Below, one piece after another: positions 44,962-54,055 of a stretch of DNA of 59,485 nt. The notes under the pieces are model-generated. The model searched no databases. It was given only the letters and a program-made list of their open reading frames with translations, and had not been told where the DNA came from. Position 1 is the stretch's first letter. Each line of letters begins with the position of its first letter. A program made the translations under genes and the position numbers. The DNA is from Clostridiales bacterium (GTDB lineage: Bacteria; Bacillota; Clostridia; Saccharofermentanales; Saccharofermentanaceae). The stretch lies in assembly GCA_017552455.1 (NCBI GenBank), contig JAFZPX010000027.1, forward strand, positions 1 to 59,485. Direction: 5' to 3'.

Positions 44962-46479
44962 ATGCACAACAGCAGTTGGAAAAAGATTCTTGCGGGAGCA
45001 CTCACACTCGCACTTTCATTTTCTGCAGCTTCATGCACACAGAACAACCAGGGAGAGGGAGGTGAAGTCTACGGCGGCGAGGCTGTAGTAGGCATCACAC
45101 AGGAGCCCATGATCTTCGACCCTCACACAGTTGAGGCCGCAGGTGACAAGGAGATCCTTTTCAACGTTTACGAGGGTCTTTACAAGTACGACTCCACAGG
45201 AACACTCAACCCCTGTCTTGCTACTGACGTTGTCATCTCCGACGACGCTTCCCAGTACACATTCACTATCAGAGAGGGTGTAACATTCCACGACGGTTCC
45301 GAGCTTGACGCAGGCGACGTCGTATATTCACTTAACAGAGCAGCCGAGCTTATGCCCGAGCTGTCATTCATCGAGAATGTTACAGACAACGGCGACAACA
45401 CAGTAACAGTTACTCTCGCTACACCTAACAGCGAGATGCTCTCTTACTTCACGACAGCTATCATCCCTGAGGATTCCGGCGACACTATCGGCGAGACACG
45501 CATCGGTACAGGTCCGTTCGTCTTCACAAGCTACGAGGCAGGTATCGGCATCGTTCTCACAAGAAACGAGAACTATTGGAACCCTGAGCTTCCTTACCTC
45601 GATCAGGTAACATTCAAGATCTGCGCAGACATGGACTCCGGTTTCCTCGAGCTCCAGAGCGGCGCTATCGACATCTTCCCTTACCTCACTACAGATAAGA
45701 CAGCGCAGCTCGATCCCAGCCAGTTTGACGTTCTCGAGCTCGGCTCCAACATGGTACAGGGTCTGTTCCTTAACAATGCTGTAGCTCCTTTCGACGATGT
45801 AAGAGTAAGACAGGCAATGAACTACGCTATCGACAGAGATGAGATCGTAAGCCTCATCATGGACGGCGCAGGTCTGCCTCTTACAACAGCAATGAGCCCT
45901 GTTATGGGTGAGGCTTATGACACAAGCCTCGACGGAACTTACAATCAGGATATCGAGCAGGCTCAGGCTCTCCTCGCAGAAGCAGGTTACGCTGACGGCT
46001 TCGATATGACTATCACAGTTCCTTCAAACTACCTTGTTCACGTTAACACTGCAGTAGCTCTTGCAGACCAGCTTTCCGCTGTCGGCATCAATGCAACTAT
46101 CGAGCAGGTAGACTGGGCAACATGGCTCGACCGCGTATATGCAGGAAGAGATTATGAGTCCACAGTTATCTGCCTTACTTCCGATTACGCTCCTTACGAT
46201 GTAATCAACAGATACATCTCCACAGGAGACAATAACTTCATCAACTACAGCAACCCTAACGTTGATGAGATCATCACTAACCTTCCTCTCACACTTGATG
46301 AAGGCGAGCGCATCAGCATGTACAGAGAGCTTCTCGGTTACATGACTGAGGATGCTGCTTCCGTTTACATCCAGGATCCGTACAGCATCTGCGCAGTCAA
46401 CAACCGCCTGACAGGCTATGAACTCTATCCTATGTACGTCCAGGATATGTCCACAGTCCGTCTGGCAACAGCAGAATAA
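44962..46479 (+). CDS. Peptide/nickel ABC transporter substrate-binding lipoprotein
   Basis: A 505-residue SBP_bac_5 (DppA/OppA) lipoprotein with lipobox SAASC (Cys25). Family signatures are NVYEGLYKYDSTGTLNPCLATD, ADMDSGFLELQSGAIDIF and the DVRVRQAMNYAIDRDEI block. It captures oligopeptides or a related ligand outside the cell and delivers them to the permeases encoded next. First gene of a five-component operon. Confidence 0.95.
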   Translation: MHNSSWKKILAGALTLALSFSAASCTQNNQGEGGEVYGGEAVVGITQEPMIFDPHTVEAAGDKEILFNVYEGLYKYDSTGTLNPCLATDVVISDDASQYTFTIREGVTFHDGSELDAGDVVYSLNRAAELMPELSFIENVTDNGDNTVTVTLATPNSEMLSYFTTAIIPEDSGDTIGETRIGTGPFVFTSYEAGIGIVLTRNENYWNPELPYLDQVTFKICADMDSGFLELQSGAIDIFPYLTTDKTAQLDPSQFDVLELGSNMVQGLFLNNAVAPFDDVRVRQAMNYAIDRDEIVSLIMDGAGLPLTTAMSPVMGEAYDTSLDGTYNQDIEQAQALLAEAGYADGFDMTITVPSNYLVHVNTAVALADQLSAVGINATIEQVDWATWLDRVYAGRDYESTVICLTSDYAPYDVINRYISTGDNNFINYSNPNVDEIITNLPLTLDEGERISMYRELLGYMTEDAASVYIQDPYSICAVNNRLTGYELYPMYVQDMSTVRLATAE

Positions 46480-46491
46480 TAACTACCCGAC

Positions 46492-47457
46492 ATGGGCAGC
46501 ACGGTCAGATCAGCACTCATCAAGATATGTGAGTTCCTGCTCACCGCGCTGCTCGTGTCTTTTTTTACGTTCGTTGTCTTCTCGATCATACCCGGAGACA
46601 CCGCACGAGTAATGCTCGGACCCAATGCCTCCGAAGAGCAGGTTCAGGCTCTGCGCGAAGAATTAGGTCTCGACGCTCCCCTTGCAACAAGGTATATCTC
46701 ATGGCTCGGCGACGCTGCCAAAGGTGACTTCGGCAAGTCCATCTCTTTCGGGCAGCCCGTAGGAGAGCTTATTGCTTCAAGGCTTCCCGTTACACTCGGC
46801 ATGAGCCTCATAGCCTTGATCTTCGTCCTTGTTATCTCCTTTCCCATGGCAGCTTTCTGCAGCAGGAACCCCGGAGACTTAACGGACAAAACTCTTTCCA
46901 CGGCAGGACACATACTTTTCGCGATACCGCCTTTCGCGCTGTCCATGATGCTTATCCTGCTCTTCTCGAAATGCTTCCACATCTTCGCTGCAGGCAGGTA
47001 CACAGCCCCCTCCGCAAACTTCGGGGCGTACCTTGTAAGCCTTTTGCTGCCGTCTTTTTGCATTGCACTTCCTAAGATCGCGATGACATTCAAGTTCCTT
47101 CGCGCATCCATGATCGAGTACTCGAGAGGAGACTTCGTAAGGACAGCAAAGAGCCACGGCCTTTCCGACCTGCGCATAATGTTAAGGCACATCATCCCTA
47201 ACTCTGCCGTGTCTTCTGTCACAGTAATATCGTTAGTACTCTCCGACATACTTGGAGGTTCTCTTATAGTCGAGCAGGTATTTAATCTTCCGGGACTCGG
47301 CAGGTTGCTGCTCTCCGCTATCTCCAGAAGAGACTTCCCTCTTCTGTCAGGAATAGTTTTCTATCTTGCGATGATCACTGTTCTTCTGTACTTCTTATCT
47401 GACGTAATCTCGGCCATGATCGACCCGAGAATACGAGATGGGAGGGCTTCTACATGA
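46492..47457 (+). CDS. Peptide ABC transporter permease (DppB-like)
   Basis: A 321-residue permease with six membrane segments. Family signatures are the N-terminal VFSIIPGDTARVMLGPNAS, the EAA loop (FVRTAKSHGLSDLRIMLRHIIPNS) and VEQVFNLPGLGRLL. It lies 12 bases after the binding-protein gene. It forms the translocation channel with the DppC-like subunit, whose ATG overlaps its stop codon (ATGA). Confidence 0.96.
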   Translation: MGSTVRSALIKICEFLLTALLVSFFTFVVFSIIPGDTARVMLGPNASEEQVQALREELGLDAPLATRYISWLGDAAKGDFGKSISFGQPVGELIASRLPVTLGMSLIALIFVLVISFPMAAFCSRNPGDLTDKTLSTAGHILFAIPPFALSMMLILLFSKCFHIFAAGRYTAPSANFGAYLVSLLLPSFCIALPKIAMTFKFLRASMIEYSRGDFVRTAKSHGLSDLRIMLRHIIPNSAVSSVTVISLVLSDILGGSLIVEQVFNLPGLGRLLLSAISRRDFPLLSGIVFYLAMITVLLYFLSDVISAMIDPRIRDGRAST

Positions 47458-48272
47458 ACCCTTCAGCTAACTCAAAGAAGTATCTGATAATAGGAACGGC
47501 ACTCATCGCGATCGTCATCGCGTTCTTCCTCATCGGACTCGTTTGGACTCCGTACGGAATCAACTCGACAGATTCAGCAAGCAAATTCATGGCCCCCTGT
47601 GCCGAGCATATCTTCGGAACAGACAACCTCGGAAGAGATGTATTCTCGAGGTGTCTTGCTGCCGCCCGCTACACGCTGCTCGTCTCATTCGCAGGTGTTG
47701 CGGTTGCTCTCGCATTGGGAACCATCACAGGTCTTCTCGCGGGCTACTTCGGAGGATTACTTGATAAAGTCATCATGGTGCTTTCAAACAGCGTAATGTG
47801 CTTCCCGGGAATTCTTCTCGCACTCGTAGCTGTCGCAGTATTCGGACCGTCTCTATATAACGTCATCTGGGCATTAGGACTTGTGTTCGCGCCGACATTC
47901 GCAAGAGTGTACAGGTCGAGCACCATAGAGCTTCTTGGCAGAGACTACATCCTTTCTGCGAAGGTAATGAAGGTCAATCCCATAAGGATCATGTTCGTAC
48001 ACATCCTTCCTAACCTTATGTCTCAGATACTTCCGGCCGTTATCATCGGCCTTGCAAACATGACACTTTTCGAATCGGGAATGAGCTACTTAGGCCTCGG
48101 CGTGCAGCCCCCTGCCGCTTCTTACGGCAAGATGCTCGCTGATGCCCAAAGCTACATGGTAACAGCACCCTGGCTCATCATATTCCCGACGCTGATGTTA
48201 GTCTGCTATATCCTCGGACTGTACTTCATCTCAGAGTGGGTACGCACATCCATGAGAGGAGGCAGCAAGTGA
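47454..48272 (+). CDS. Peptide ABC transporter permease (DppC-like)
   Basis: A 272-residue permease. The N-terminal HIFGTDNLGRDVFSR block, GLLAGYFGGLLDKVIM, and the EAA loop (YILSAKVMKVNPIRIMFVHILPNLM) followed by ESGMSYLGLGVQPPAASYG are hallmarks of DppC/OppC. It overlaps the DppB-like gene at the start and the ATPase gene at its stop (GTGA). Confidence 0.96.
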   Translation: MNPSANSKKYLIIGTALIAIVIAFFLIGLVWTPYGINSTDSASKFMAPCAEHIFGTDNLGRDVFSRCLAAARYTLLVSFAGVAVALALGTITGLLAGYFGGLLDKVIMVLSNSVMCFPGILLALVAVAVFGPSLYNVIWALGLVFAPTFARVYRSSTIELLGRDYILSAKVMKVNPIRIMFVHILPNLMSQILPAVIIGLANMTLFESGMSYLGLGVQPPAASYGKMLADAQSYMVTAPWLIIFPTLMLVCYILGLYFISEWVRTSMRGGSK

Positions 48273-49837
48273 AATACAAGGGCCACATACTCGAGGTTAA
48301 CAATCTGTGCCTGTCTCTTTGTAACTCAGACGGAACTCCTGTCAGGATCCTTAACGACCTGACATTTAACGTCAGATCCGGCGAGATCTTAGGTCTTATC
48401 GGAGACTCAGGTTCAGGTAAGACAATGACAGCTCTGGCTATTTCCGGACTTCTGTCAGAATTCGCGAAGATAGATTCAGGCGACATCATCTTCGAAGGCG
48501 AGGATCTCGTTAAAAAATCCGCTAAGGAAAGAAGAATGCTTCTTGGCGAGAAGATAGGAATCATCTTCCAGGATCCTTCTTCCGCACTCGATCCGCTTCA
48601 GACCGTGGAGTCGAACTTAAGCGAGATCATCAGCATTCGCGATGGCGATAAGGAAGAAGGCCACAAGCGCATAATCAACATGCTGAAGACTGTAGGATTC
48701 GAGGATCCGGAGCAGATTGCGAAGAGATATCCTCACCGCCTGTCAGGAGGACAGAGACAGCGCGTATTGATCGCAGGTGCGGCTCTCATGAACCCTTCTT
48801 TGCTCATCGCAGACGAGCCCACATCCTCACTTGATACAGTTACCTCCATGTCCATCATGCAGCTTCTGCACGAGATGTGTCAGGAGATGGGTATATCCAT
48901 CCTCTTTATCTCGCACAACCTCAATGCTGTGCGTAATTTCTGCGACCGCGTCATGGTAATGAAGGAAGGCACTATCGTTGACTACGACACATCCTGGGAC
49001 ATCATGGGTCAGCCTAAGTCAGCTTTCACGGCGGAGCTTCTCATGAAGTCGAGACTCGACCCTGACAAGCTCGGTATCTCTCAGGGCAGGTCTCAGGAAG
49101 GCGCCCCTTCCGTACTGTCTGCAGAGGGTCTGTCTGCAGGTTACCGTTACGCTGACTTCAGGAACAAGAAGACAAACGCTGTTATACACGATATCAATTT
49201 CGAGATACTTGAAGGCGACTGTGTAGGCCTTATCGGCTCTTCCGGCTGCGGCAAGACTACGCTTGTAAAGACCATCCTGGGGCTTAACAACCCCACTTCA
49301 GGTACGGTTCACAAGAACGGCAGAGTAGCCGCCGTATTCCAGGATCCGGTATCGAGCCTTAACCCGGCACACACGGTCCGCTGGCACCTCAAAGAGGCAC
49401 TCAAGGCTTCCGGCAGAACCCTCTCGAAAACCGAACAGGAACCTTACTTCCTTAAGATACTTGAGGACGTAGGTCTGTCGGCAAAGCACCTGACAAGATT
49501 CCCGCACCAGATGTCCGGAGGACAAAGACAGAAGGCTGCGATAGCGATGTGCCTTGTACAGGAGCCGTCGGTGATAATCGCGGATGAGCCTTTCTCCGCC
49601 CTCGACGCATCCTCACAGGCTTCGATAATCAAGCTGCTGTCGGATATCAACACAAAGAAGGGCACGACGATGCTCATCGTCTCACATAACTTAAGAGTCA
49701 TACGCGCGATGTGCTCCAAGGTTCTCGTCATGGATAAAGGAAAGATCGTCGAATCAGGCGACACAGACAAGATACTCGAGAACCCGTCAGCCGAAGCCAC
49801 ACACAAATTACTTAAAGCAAGAATGTATGGAGTATAA
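48269..49837 (+). CDS. Fused two-domain peptide transporter ATPase (DppD-DppF)
   Basis: A 522-residue protein with two complete ABC ATPase domains. First domain: GDSGSGKTMTALA, LSGGQRQRVLI, LLIADEPTSSLD. Second: GSSGCGKTTLVKT, MSGGQRQKAAI, VIIADEPFSALD. In most systems these are separate DppD and DppF proteins. The GTG start at 48269 follows GAGGAGG and overlaps the permease stop codon; the longer ORF start is rejected. The oligopeptide-binding C-terminal extensions of OppD/OppF are short or missing, so a cluster-binding Cys motif is not seen. Confidence 0.95.
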   Translation: MKYKGHILEVNNLCLSLCNSDGTPVRILNDLTFNVRSGEILGLIGDSGSGKTMTALAISGLLSEFAKIDSGDIIFEGEDLVKKSAKERRMLLGEKIGIIFQDPSSALDPLQTVESNLSEIISIRDGDKEEGHKRIINMLKTVGFEDPEQIAKRYPHRLSGGQRQRVLIAGAALMNPSLLIADEPTSSLDTVTSMSIMQLLHEMCQEMGISILFISHNLNAVRNFCDRVMVMKEGTIVDYDTSWDIMGQPKSAFTAELLMKSRLDPDKLGISQGRSQEGAPSVLSAEGLSAGYRYADFRNKKTNAVIHDINFEILEGDCVGLIGSSGCGKTTLVKTILGLNNPTSGTVHKNGRVAAVFQDPVSSLNPAHTVRWHLKEALKASGRTLSKTEQEPYFLKILEDVGLSAKHLTRFPHQMSGGQRQKAAIAMCLVQEPSVIIADEPFSALDASSQASIIKLLSDINTKKGTTMLIVSHNLRVIRAMCSKVLVMDKGKIVESGDTDKILENPSAEATHKLLKARMYGV

Positions 49838-49846
49838 AGACAATAA

Positions 49847-49875
49847 AAGATCCGCGGCCTAAGACCGCGGATCTT
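49847..49875. terminator. Shared terminator of the peptide transporter and prepilin genes
   Basis: An 11-bp perfect stem AAGATCCGCGG/CCGCGGATCTT with a 7-nt loop. The minus strand has TTTTATTG after it (prepilin side); the plus strand has a weaker CTTATAT. Confidence 0.85.
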
Positions 49876-49903
49876 CTTATATACTAATTCAAGAAGTTAA
49901 TGA

Positions 49904-50140
49904 TTAAGTAGCGGAGTAACGAGGTGCCTGAGAAAGCATGCTGTATCTGATGTGATCAGCCTGAGACTGAACCTGAGTTACAAATCTGGACTCCTCAGCA
50001 GACTGTGCATTCTTACTCTTTCTGATGGAATCAGAAGCATTAATAAATGTAAGACCTGCAAGAATAACAACGATAGCTACTACTACCATCATCTCAATGA
50101 GTGTAAAACCGCTCTTATTGTTCTTTCTTAACTTCTTCAT
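49904..50140 (-). CDS. Orphan type IV prepilin-like protein
   Basis: A 78-residue prepilin: a basic leader (MKKLRKNNKSG), cleavage before Phe in GFTLIEMMVVVAIVVILAG with Glu5, and a short tail of about 45 residues. GGAGAG fixes the start at 50140. It is far smaller than typical major pilins, and no prepilin peptidase, ATPase or platform protein is in the window. It could be a minor pseudopilin or a helper of a pilus system encoded elsewhere. Confidence 0.88.
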   Translation of the reverse strand: MKKLRKNNKSGFTLIEMMVVVAIVVILAGLTFINASDSIRKSKNAQSAEESRFVTQVQSQADHIRYSMLSQAPRYSAT

Positions 50141-50251
50141 AAAAACGCTCTCCAAAAAAACATAGGCTAAACTGCTACATCGTCATTATATAACGGGTCA
50201 CAAGAAAAATAAAGTCCCAACTTCACAAAAACTCCATATTCTCGCCTTATT

Positions 50252-51616
50252 TTATTTCTCGTACGATCCTAAGACGTACTGAACGATATCATCACGGTCG
50301 TTCGCAAGGTTCTCCGTGATCACCTTCTCGAGCACATCCTTGAGTATCCTTCCGATCAAAGGACCTTCCGGGAAACCTAATTCGAGCAAGTCGTCTCCGG
50401 TTACCGCAAGCTGTCTAATGGTCATGCAGGGGTTCTCTTCCCTTATCTCATTGTAGAGGGCAACAATCTGTTTGACCGAATCAAGCCTCGGCAGTCCCAG
50501 GGGTGAATGAGCAGCCGTATCAGCTCTCATAAGTTCGAAGATCTTCTCCGAAAGATCGAATCCGAACATCGACACGAACAGTTTTACCGACTTCTTATCC
50601 GCCGGCGGATAACTGTCGTGGTAAAGAACGAGCTCTGTCACCTCGTGCTTGAGCTGATTGGAGAACTTAAGCTCATCCGCAACTCTCTCAGCAATCTTAA
50701 CGCCAGCTATCGCGTGCTTCTTCATGTGGCCGACTCCGTCTTCATCGATCGTGAATACTTCAGGCTTACCGATATCGTGAAGCAAAGCCGCATACGATAA
50801 AGCTATATCCTTGGTTCCGTCCCCGGTAAGAGGTATCTCAGCGAGCACATCCAGTGTATGCGTCAGAAGATCCCTGTCGTGGTATTTCGTTCTCTGATCA
50901 AAGTCCTTCTGGATCAGAAGCTCGGGAATGATCTGCGATACGACTTCAAGGTTATTACGTATGGCAGCGGGGCCGTTAGGAGCCGAGACTGTTCTTGTAA
51001 ACTCCGAATAAATCCTCTCCGCAGAGATGTTCTGCAGAAGCTTCGCATTCTCCTTCATGGCAAGAGAAGTCGCCTCATCGATGGTAAACCCGGTCTGCGC
51101 TTCGAACCTTACAGCTCTTAATATGCGCAGAGCATCCTCCTGAAATCTTCTCGTCGGGTCACCTACTGCACGTATGATGCGGCTCTTAATGTCCGCCTCA
51201 CCGCCGTTGGGGTCTACAATATTTCCGTTCAGATCCATGTAAAGCGAATTGACGGTAAAGTCACGGCGCGCCGCATCCTCTTCGAGAGAAGATGTGAAGT
51301 GCACCTCATCCGGGTGCCTGCCGTCGGTGTAGCCAACGTCACTTCTGTATGTCGTGATCTCCACCTTCGCGGATATGTGCTCAGGGTCTATAAATACCAC
51401 CGTGCCGTACTTGGCGGAGGTGTCTATTATCTTCTTGAAGCCCGCTCTTTCCATAATGAACGCGACCTGATCCGGGATCGCGGACGTGGTGATGTCGTAG
51501 TCGTGAACGGGCACGCCTCTTAACGTGTCCCTTACAGCGCCGCCGACAATGTAGCTCTCGAAGCCCGCTTCAGTAAGCGCTTCCAAAGCTTTCTTTATGT
51601 AGGAAGGAATCATCAT
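50252..51616 (-). CDS. cca: CCA tRNA nucleotidyltransferase
   Basis: A 454-residue class II nucleotidyltransferase that adds CCA to tRNA 3' ends without a template. Signatures are GGAVRDTLRGVPVHDYDITT (catalytic Asps in DYD), RRDFTVNSLYMD, and EDALRILRAVRFEAQ. A C-terminal HD domain (LLHDIGKPEVF) is present, as in the longer bacterial enzymes. The only tRNA in this window already encodes CCA, so the enzyme would serve repair or other tRNAs. Its start overlaps the Fe-ADH stop by four bases. Confidence 0.94.
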   Translation of the reverse strand: MMIPSYIKKALEALTEAGFESYIVGGAVRDTLRGVPVHDYDITTSAIPDQVAFIMERAGFKKIIDTSAKYGTVVFIDPEHISAKVEITTYRSDVGYTDGRHPDEVHFTSSLEEDAARRDFTVNSLYMDLNGNIVDPNGGEADIKSRIIRAVGDPTRRFQEDALRILRAVRFEAQTGFTIDEATSLAMKENAKLLQNISAERIYSEFTRTVSAPNGPAAIRNNLEVVSQIIPELLIQKDFDQRTKYHDRDLLTHTLDVLAEIPLTGDGTKDIALSYAALLHDIGKPEVFTIDEDGVGHMKKHAIAGVKIAERVADELKFSNQLKHEVTELVLYHDSYPPADKKSVKLFVSMFGFDLSEKIFELMRADTAAHSPLGLPRLDSVKQIVALYNEIREENPCMTIRQLAVTGDDLLELGFPEGPLIGRILKDVLEKVITENLANDRDDIVQYVLGSYEK

Positions 51617-52830
51617 AGACGCGAGAGTATCCTCGTTAGAGTTTCTTCATCCATGCTGACCAGACCGAACTCTGCGGCCTGATTCTTGATCAAACTGCAG
51701 ATGCCGTTTATCTGATCTCCCGGAATCTCCGGAAGCGGAATATCATTAGGTATCGCAGCCTCATAAAGGTTATCCATAAGTTCGAGGAAAGCCTTCGCAG
51801 ATTGCTCGACTGTGTAATGAGGCTCAGGTGTACCCTGCATTACAGGCTGCCCCGGTCTTATCTCATCTCTGACAAGATTATCGTAGATCTGAGCCAGGCG
51901 AGGTGCAGCAAGATCCATGCTTCCCTTAAGCACCTTGGACAGAATACGGCAGTAGTACTTTCCGTGATCAGGTCCGAGGACAGACTTAAGCGCATGTGTA
52001 ACCAGGTGCGAGTAGCCAAAGCCCGTGAACCTTATGCCCATACCTGCATATACACCCGCGACAGCAATCTTCTTACGAAGGTAACCGTCATCGGGATTGT
52101 CCTTCATGTCGAGGATATTGTCCGCGACAAGACTTATCGCATTGTAAGCGCACGCCTTATAGGACGGATTGAAATCTGCGGCAGGAGACAGACAGCACTC
52201 CACGCCCATAGCCAAAGAATCAAAAGCTGAGCACAAAGAGACCAGCGTCAGACTCTTCATGGCGATATCTGTGTCGATGACCACTATCTGCGGTACGAGG
52301 TACTCGGACATTACCGTAACCCACCTGCCCGAATTCTCATCACGGAATTCCGCGATATTCGAGGAGATTGCAGTCGAGTTATCCATGCCGACACAGCAAA
52401 GAACCGAGATATCTTTCTTGATCTTGCCGTAGCCTTCAGCTTCGACAGGATCCTTCATGTTGTTTACAGCCATCGCGGAAACCATCTTCGCACAGAAGAT
52501 CTCCTCACTGCCTCCGAGGACGACGATGGTGTCGCAGTTATATCCGCGATACTCGCCGAGAGCCCCGAGGATATCCGCGGAGCTTGAGTAGTTGTACTTT
52601 ATCTTGTAAGTGAATATGCGAAAACCCGCAGCCTCAAGATTCGTTATGAAATCGGTAACGTTCTTTCCCGTAAGATTCGCCGCCTTGGATATGATGAGGA
52701 TTCTCTTCGTGCCAAGCGTCTTAAGCTCGATGCTTATCCTGGAAGCCTGGCCGCACTCAAGGTACATGCTCTGAGGCTCATAGACAAGCGACTGGGCGTA
52801 CGAGATGTAGTTATTACCTTTTGATGCCAT
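51613..52830 (-). CDS. Divergent iron-containing alcohol dehydrogenase-like protein
   Basis: A 405-residue member of the Fe-ADH fold family. The nucleotide site VVLGGSEEIFCAK replaces the usual GGGSxxDxAK. Of the metal ligands, Asp204 (AFDSLAMGVE) and histidines in the YSHLVTHALK...PDHG region (275/279, 289) remain, but the His normally four residues after the Asp is Met208. It may bind metal weakly, use another metal, or no longer be a dehydrogenase. It lies three bases downstream of thrH and overlaps cca, so the three are co-transcribed. Confidence 0.8.
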   Translation of the reverse strand: MASKGNNYISYAQSLVYEPQSMYLECGQASRISIELKTLGTKRILIISKAANLTGKNVTDFITNLEAAGFRIFTYKIKYNYSSSADILGALGEYRGYNCDTIVVLGGSEEIFCAKMVSAMAVNNMKDPVEAEGYGKIKKDISVLCCVGMDNSTAISSNIAEFRDENSGRWVTVMSEYLVPQIVVIDTDIAMKSLTLVSLCSAFDSLAMGVECCLSPAADFNPSYKACAYNAISLVADNILDMKDNPDDGYLRKKIAVAGVYAGMGIRFTGFGYSHLVTHALKSVLGPDHGKYYCRILSKVLKGSMDLAAPRLAQIYDNLVRDEIRPGQPVMQGTPEPHYTVEQSAKAFLELMDNLYEAAIPNDIPLPEIPGDQINGICSLIKNQAAEFGLVSMDEETLTRILSRL

Positions 52831-52833
52831 CTT

Positions 52834-53436
52834 TTACTTAAGCGCACCCTTAATGGCAGCGAGGAAATCATCGAACTCCTCGAATGCCGGTATGTCAGGA
52901 TTATCAGCCTTGATCTGCTCTGTGGATCTGAACAGGAAGCCTGCTCTTGAAGCCTTGATCATGGCAAGGTCGTTATAGCTGTCACCTGCTGCGATAGTAT
53001 CGAAGCCGATGCTCTGCAGAGCCTTAACCGTAGACAGCTTTGAATTCTCGATACGCATCTTGAAGTCAGTTATCTCACCGTTGTCAGCAACAACAAGCTC
53101 GTTGCAGAACAGTGAAGGATAGCCGAGCTTAGCCATAAGAGGCATCGCGAACTGTGTGAAAGTATCACTTATGATGATCACCTGAGTCTCCTTGCGCAAC
53201 TCATCGAGGAACTCCTTTGCGCTCGGGAGCGGGTCGATCTTAGCTATAGTTGCCTGAATCTCAGGAAGGCCCAATCCGTGCTCCTTTAAGATGCCTAATC
53301 TCCATCTCATTAGCTTATCGTAATCGGGCTCGTCTCTTGTTGTTCTCTTAAGCTCGGGAATACCTGAAGCCTCAGAAAATGCGATCCATATCTCGGGTAC
53401 GAGTACCCCTTCCATATCAAGACATACTATATCCAT
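52834..53436 (-). CDS. thrH: Phosphoserine phosphatase / homoserine phosphotransferase ThrH
   Basis: A 200-residue HAD-family enzyme. Motif I DMEGVLVPEIW is the specific ThrH form, followed by IISDTFTQFAMPLM (motif II) and GDSYNDLAMI (motif IV). ThrH removes phosphate from phosphoserine and can pass it to homoserine, linking serine and threonine synthesis. Length matches the family. AGGAG precedes the ATG. Confidence 0.95.
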   Translation of the reverse strand: MDIVCLDMEGVLVPEIWIAFSEASGIPELKRTTRDEPDYDKLMRWRLGILKEHGLGLPEIQATIAKIDPLPSAKEFLDELRKETQVIIISDTFTQFAMPLMAKLGYPSLFCNELVVADNGEITDFKMRIENSKLSTVKALQSIGFDTIAAGDSYNDLAMIKASRAGFLFRSTEQIKADNPDIPAFEEFDDFLAAIKGALK

Positions 53437-53472
53437 AAATGCTCCTGCCTTTATTTATCTGTGTTATAGAGT

Positions 53473-53943
53473 CTAAAGCATACTCTCAAGCTTAGCAAGC
53501 AGAGCAGCGATACCTTCGCTTATATCATCGTAGGTCTTCTGAAAGTCTCCCGTATACCAGGGATCAGCCACACTTCTCGGATTATCGGTAAGATCCAGAA
53601 GCAGACTGACCTTGCCGTCAGGATCGCTTCCCAAGATGCGCATCATGTTACGGCGGTTCATCTCATCCATACCAATGATGAGATCGTAGTGCTCATAGTC
53701 TTCTTTCTTCAGAAGACGGGCACGCTTACCCTCACAGCTTATGCCGTGCCGGGCAAGCATCTTCTTCGCAGGCGGATAGACGGGATTACCGATGCCGTTC
53801 CAGATCTCCTCCGAAGACGTCGCCGCCGAATCCGCATCATAAAGGTCTTCCTTCCCAAGCCTTCTGACTTCATCCTTAAACATGAACTCCGCCATCGGCG
53901 AACGGCAGATATTGCCGTGACAAACAAACAGTATCTTAATCAT
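53473..53943 (-). CDS. Low-molecular-weight protein tyrosine phosphatase
   Basis: A 156-residue LMW-PTP. The P-loop FVCHGNICRSPMAEF carries the nucleophilic Cys and Arg; the general acid Asp is in VADPWYTGDF. Length is standard. It lies upstream of thrH with a 36-bp gap. Without an adjacent tyrosine kinase or polysaccharide cluster its partner is unknown. Confidence 0.95.
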   Translation of the reverse strand: MIKILFVCHGNICRSPMAEFMFKDEVRRLGKEDLYDADSAATSSEEIWNGIGNPVYPPAKKMLARHGISCEGKRARLLKKEDYEHYDLIIGMDEMNRRNMMRILGSDPDGKVSLLLDLTDNPRSVADPWYTGDFQKTYDDISEGIAALLAKLESML

Positions 53944-54055
53944 GGTTACGATTTTACACTCTTATTCTTAACTTTGCAGATTAGAAAATACCAGGATTTT
54001 TGGTTTGAAACTCACTTTTTATGGAACGGTAGTATGGAATTTTGATCAATCCCCC

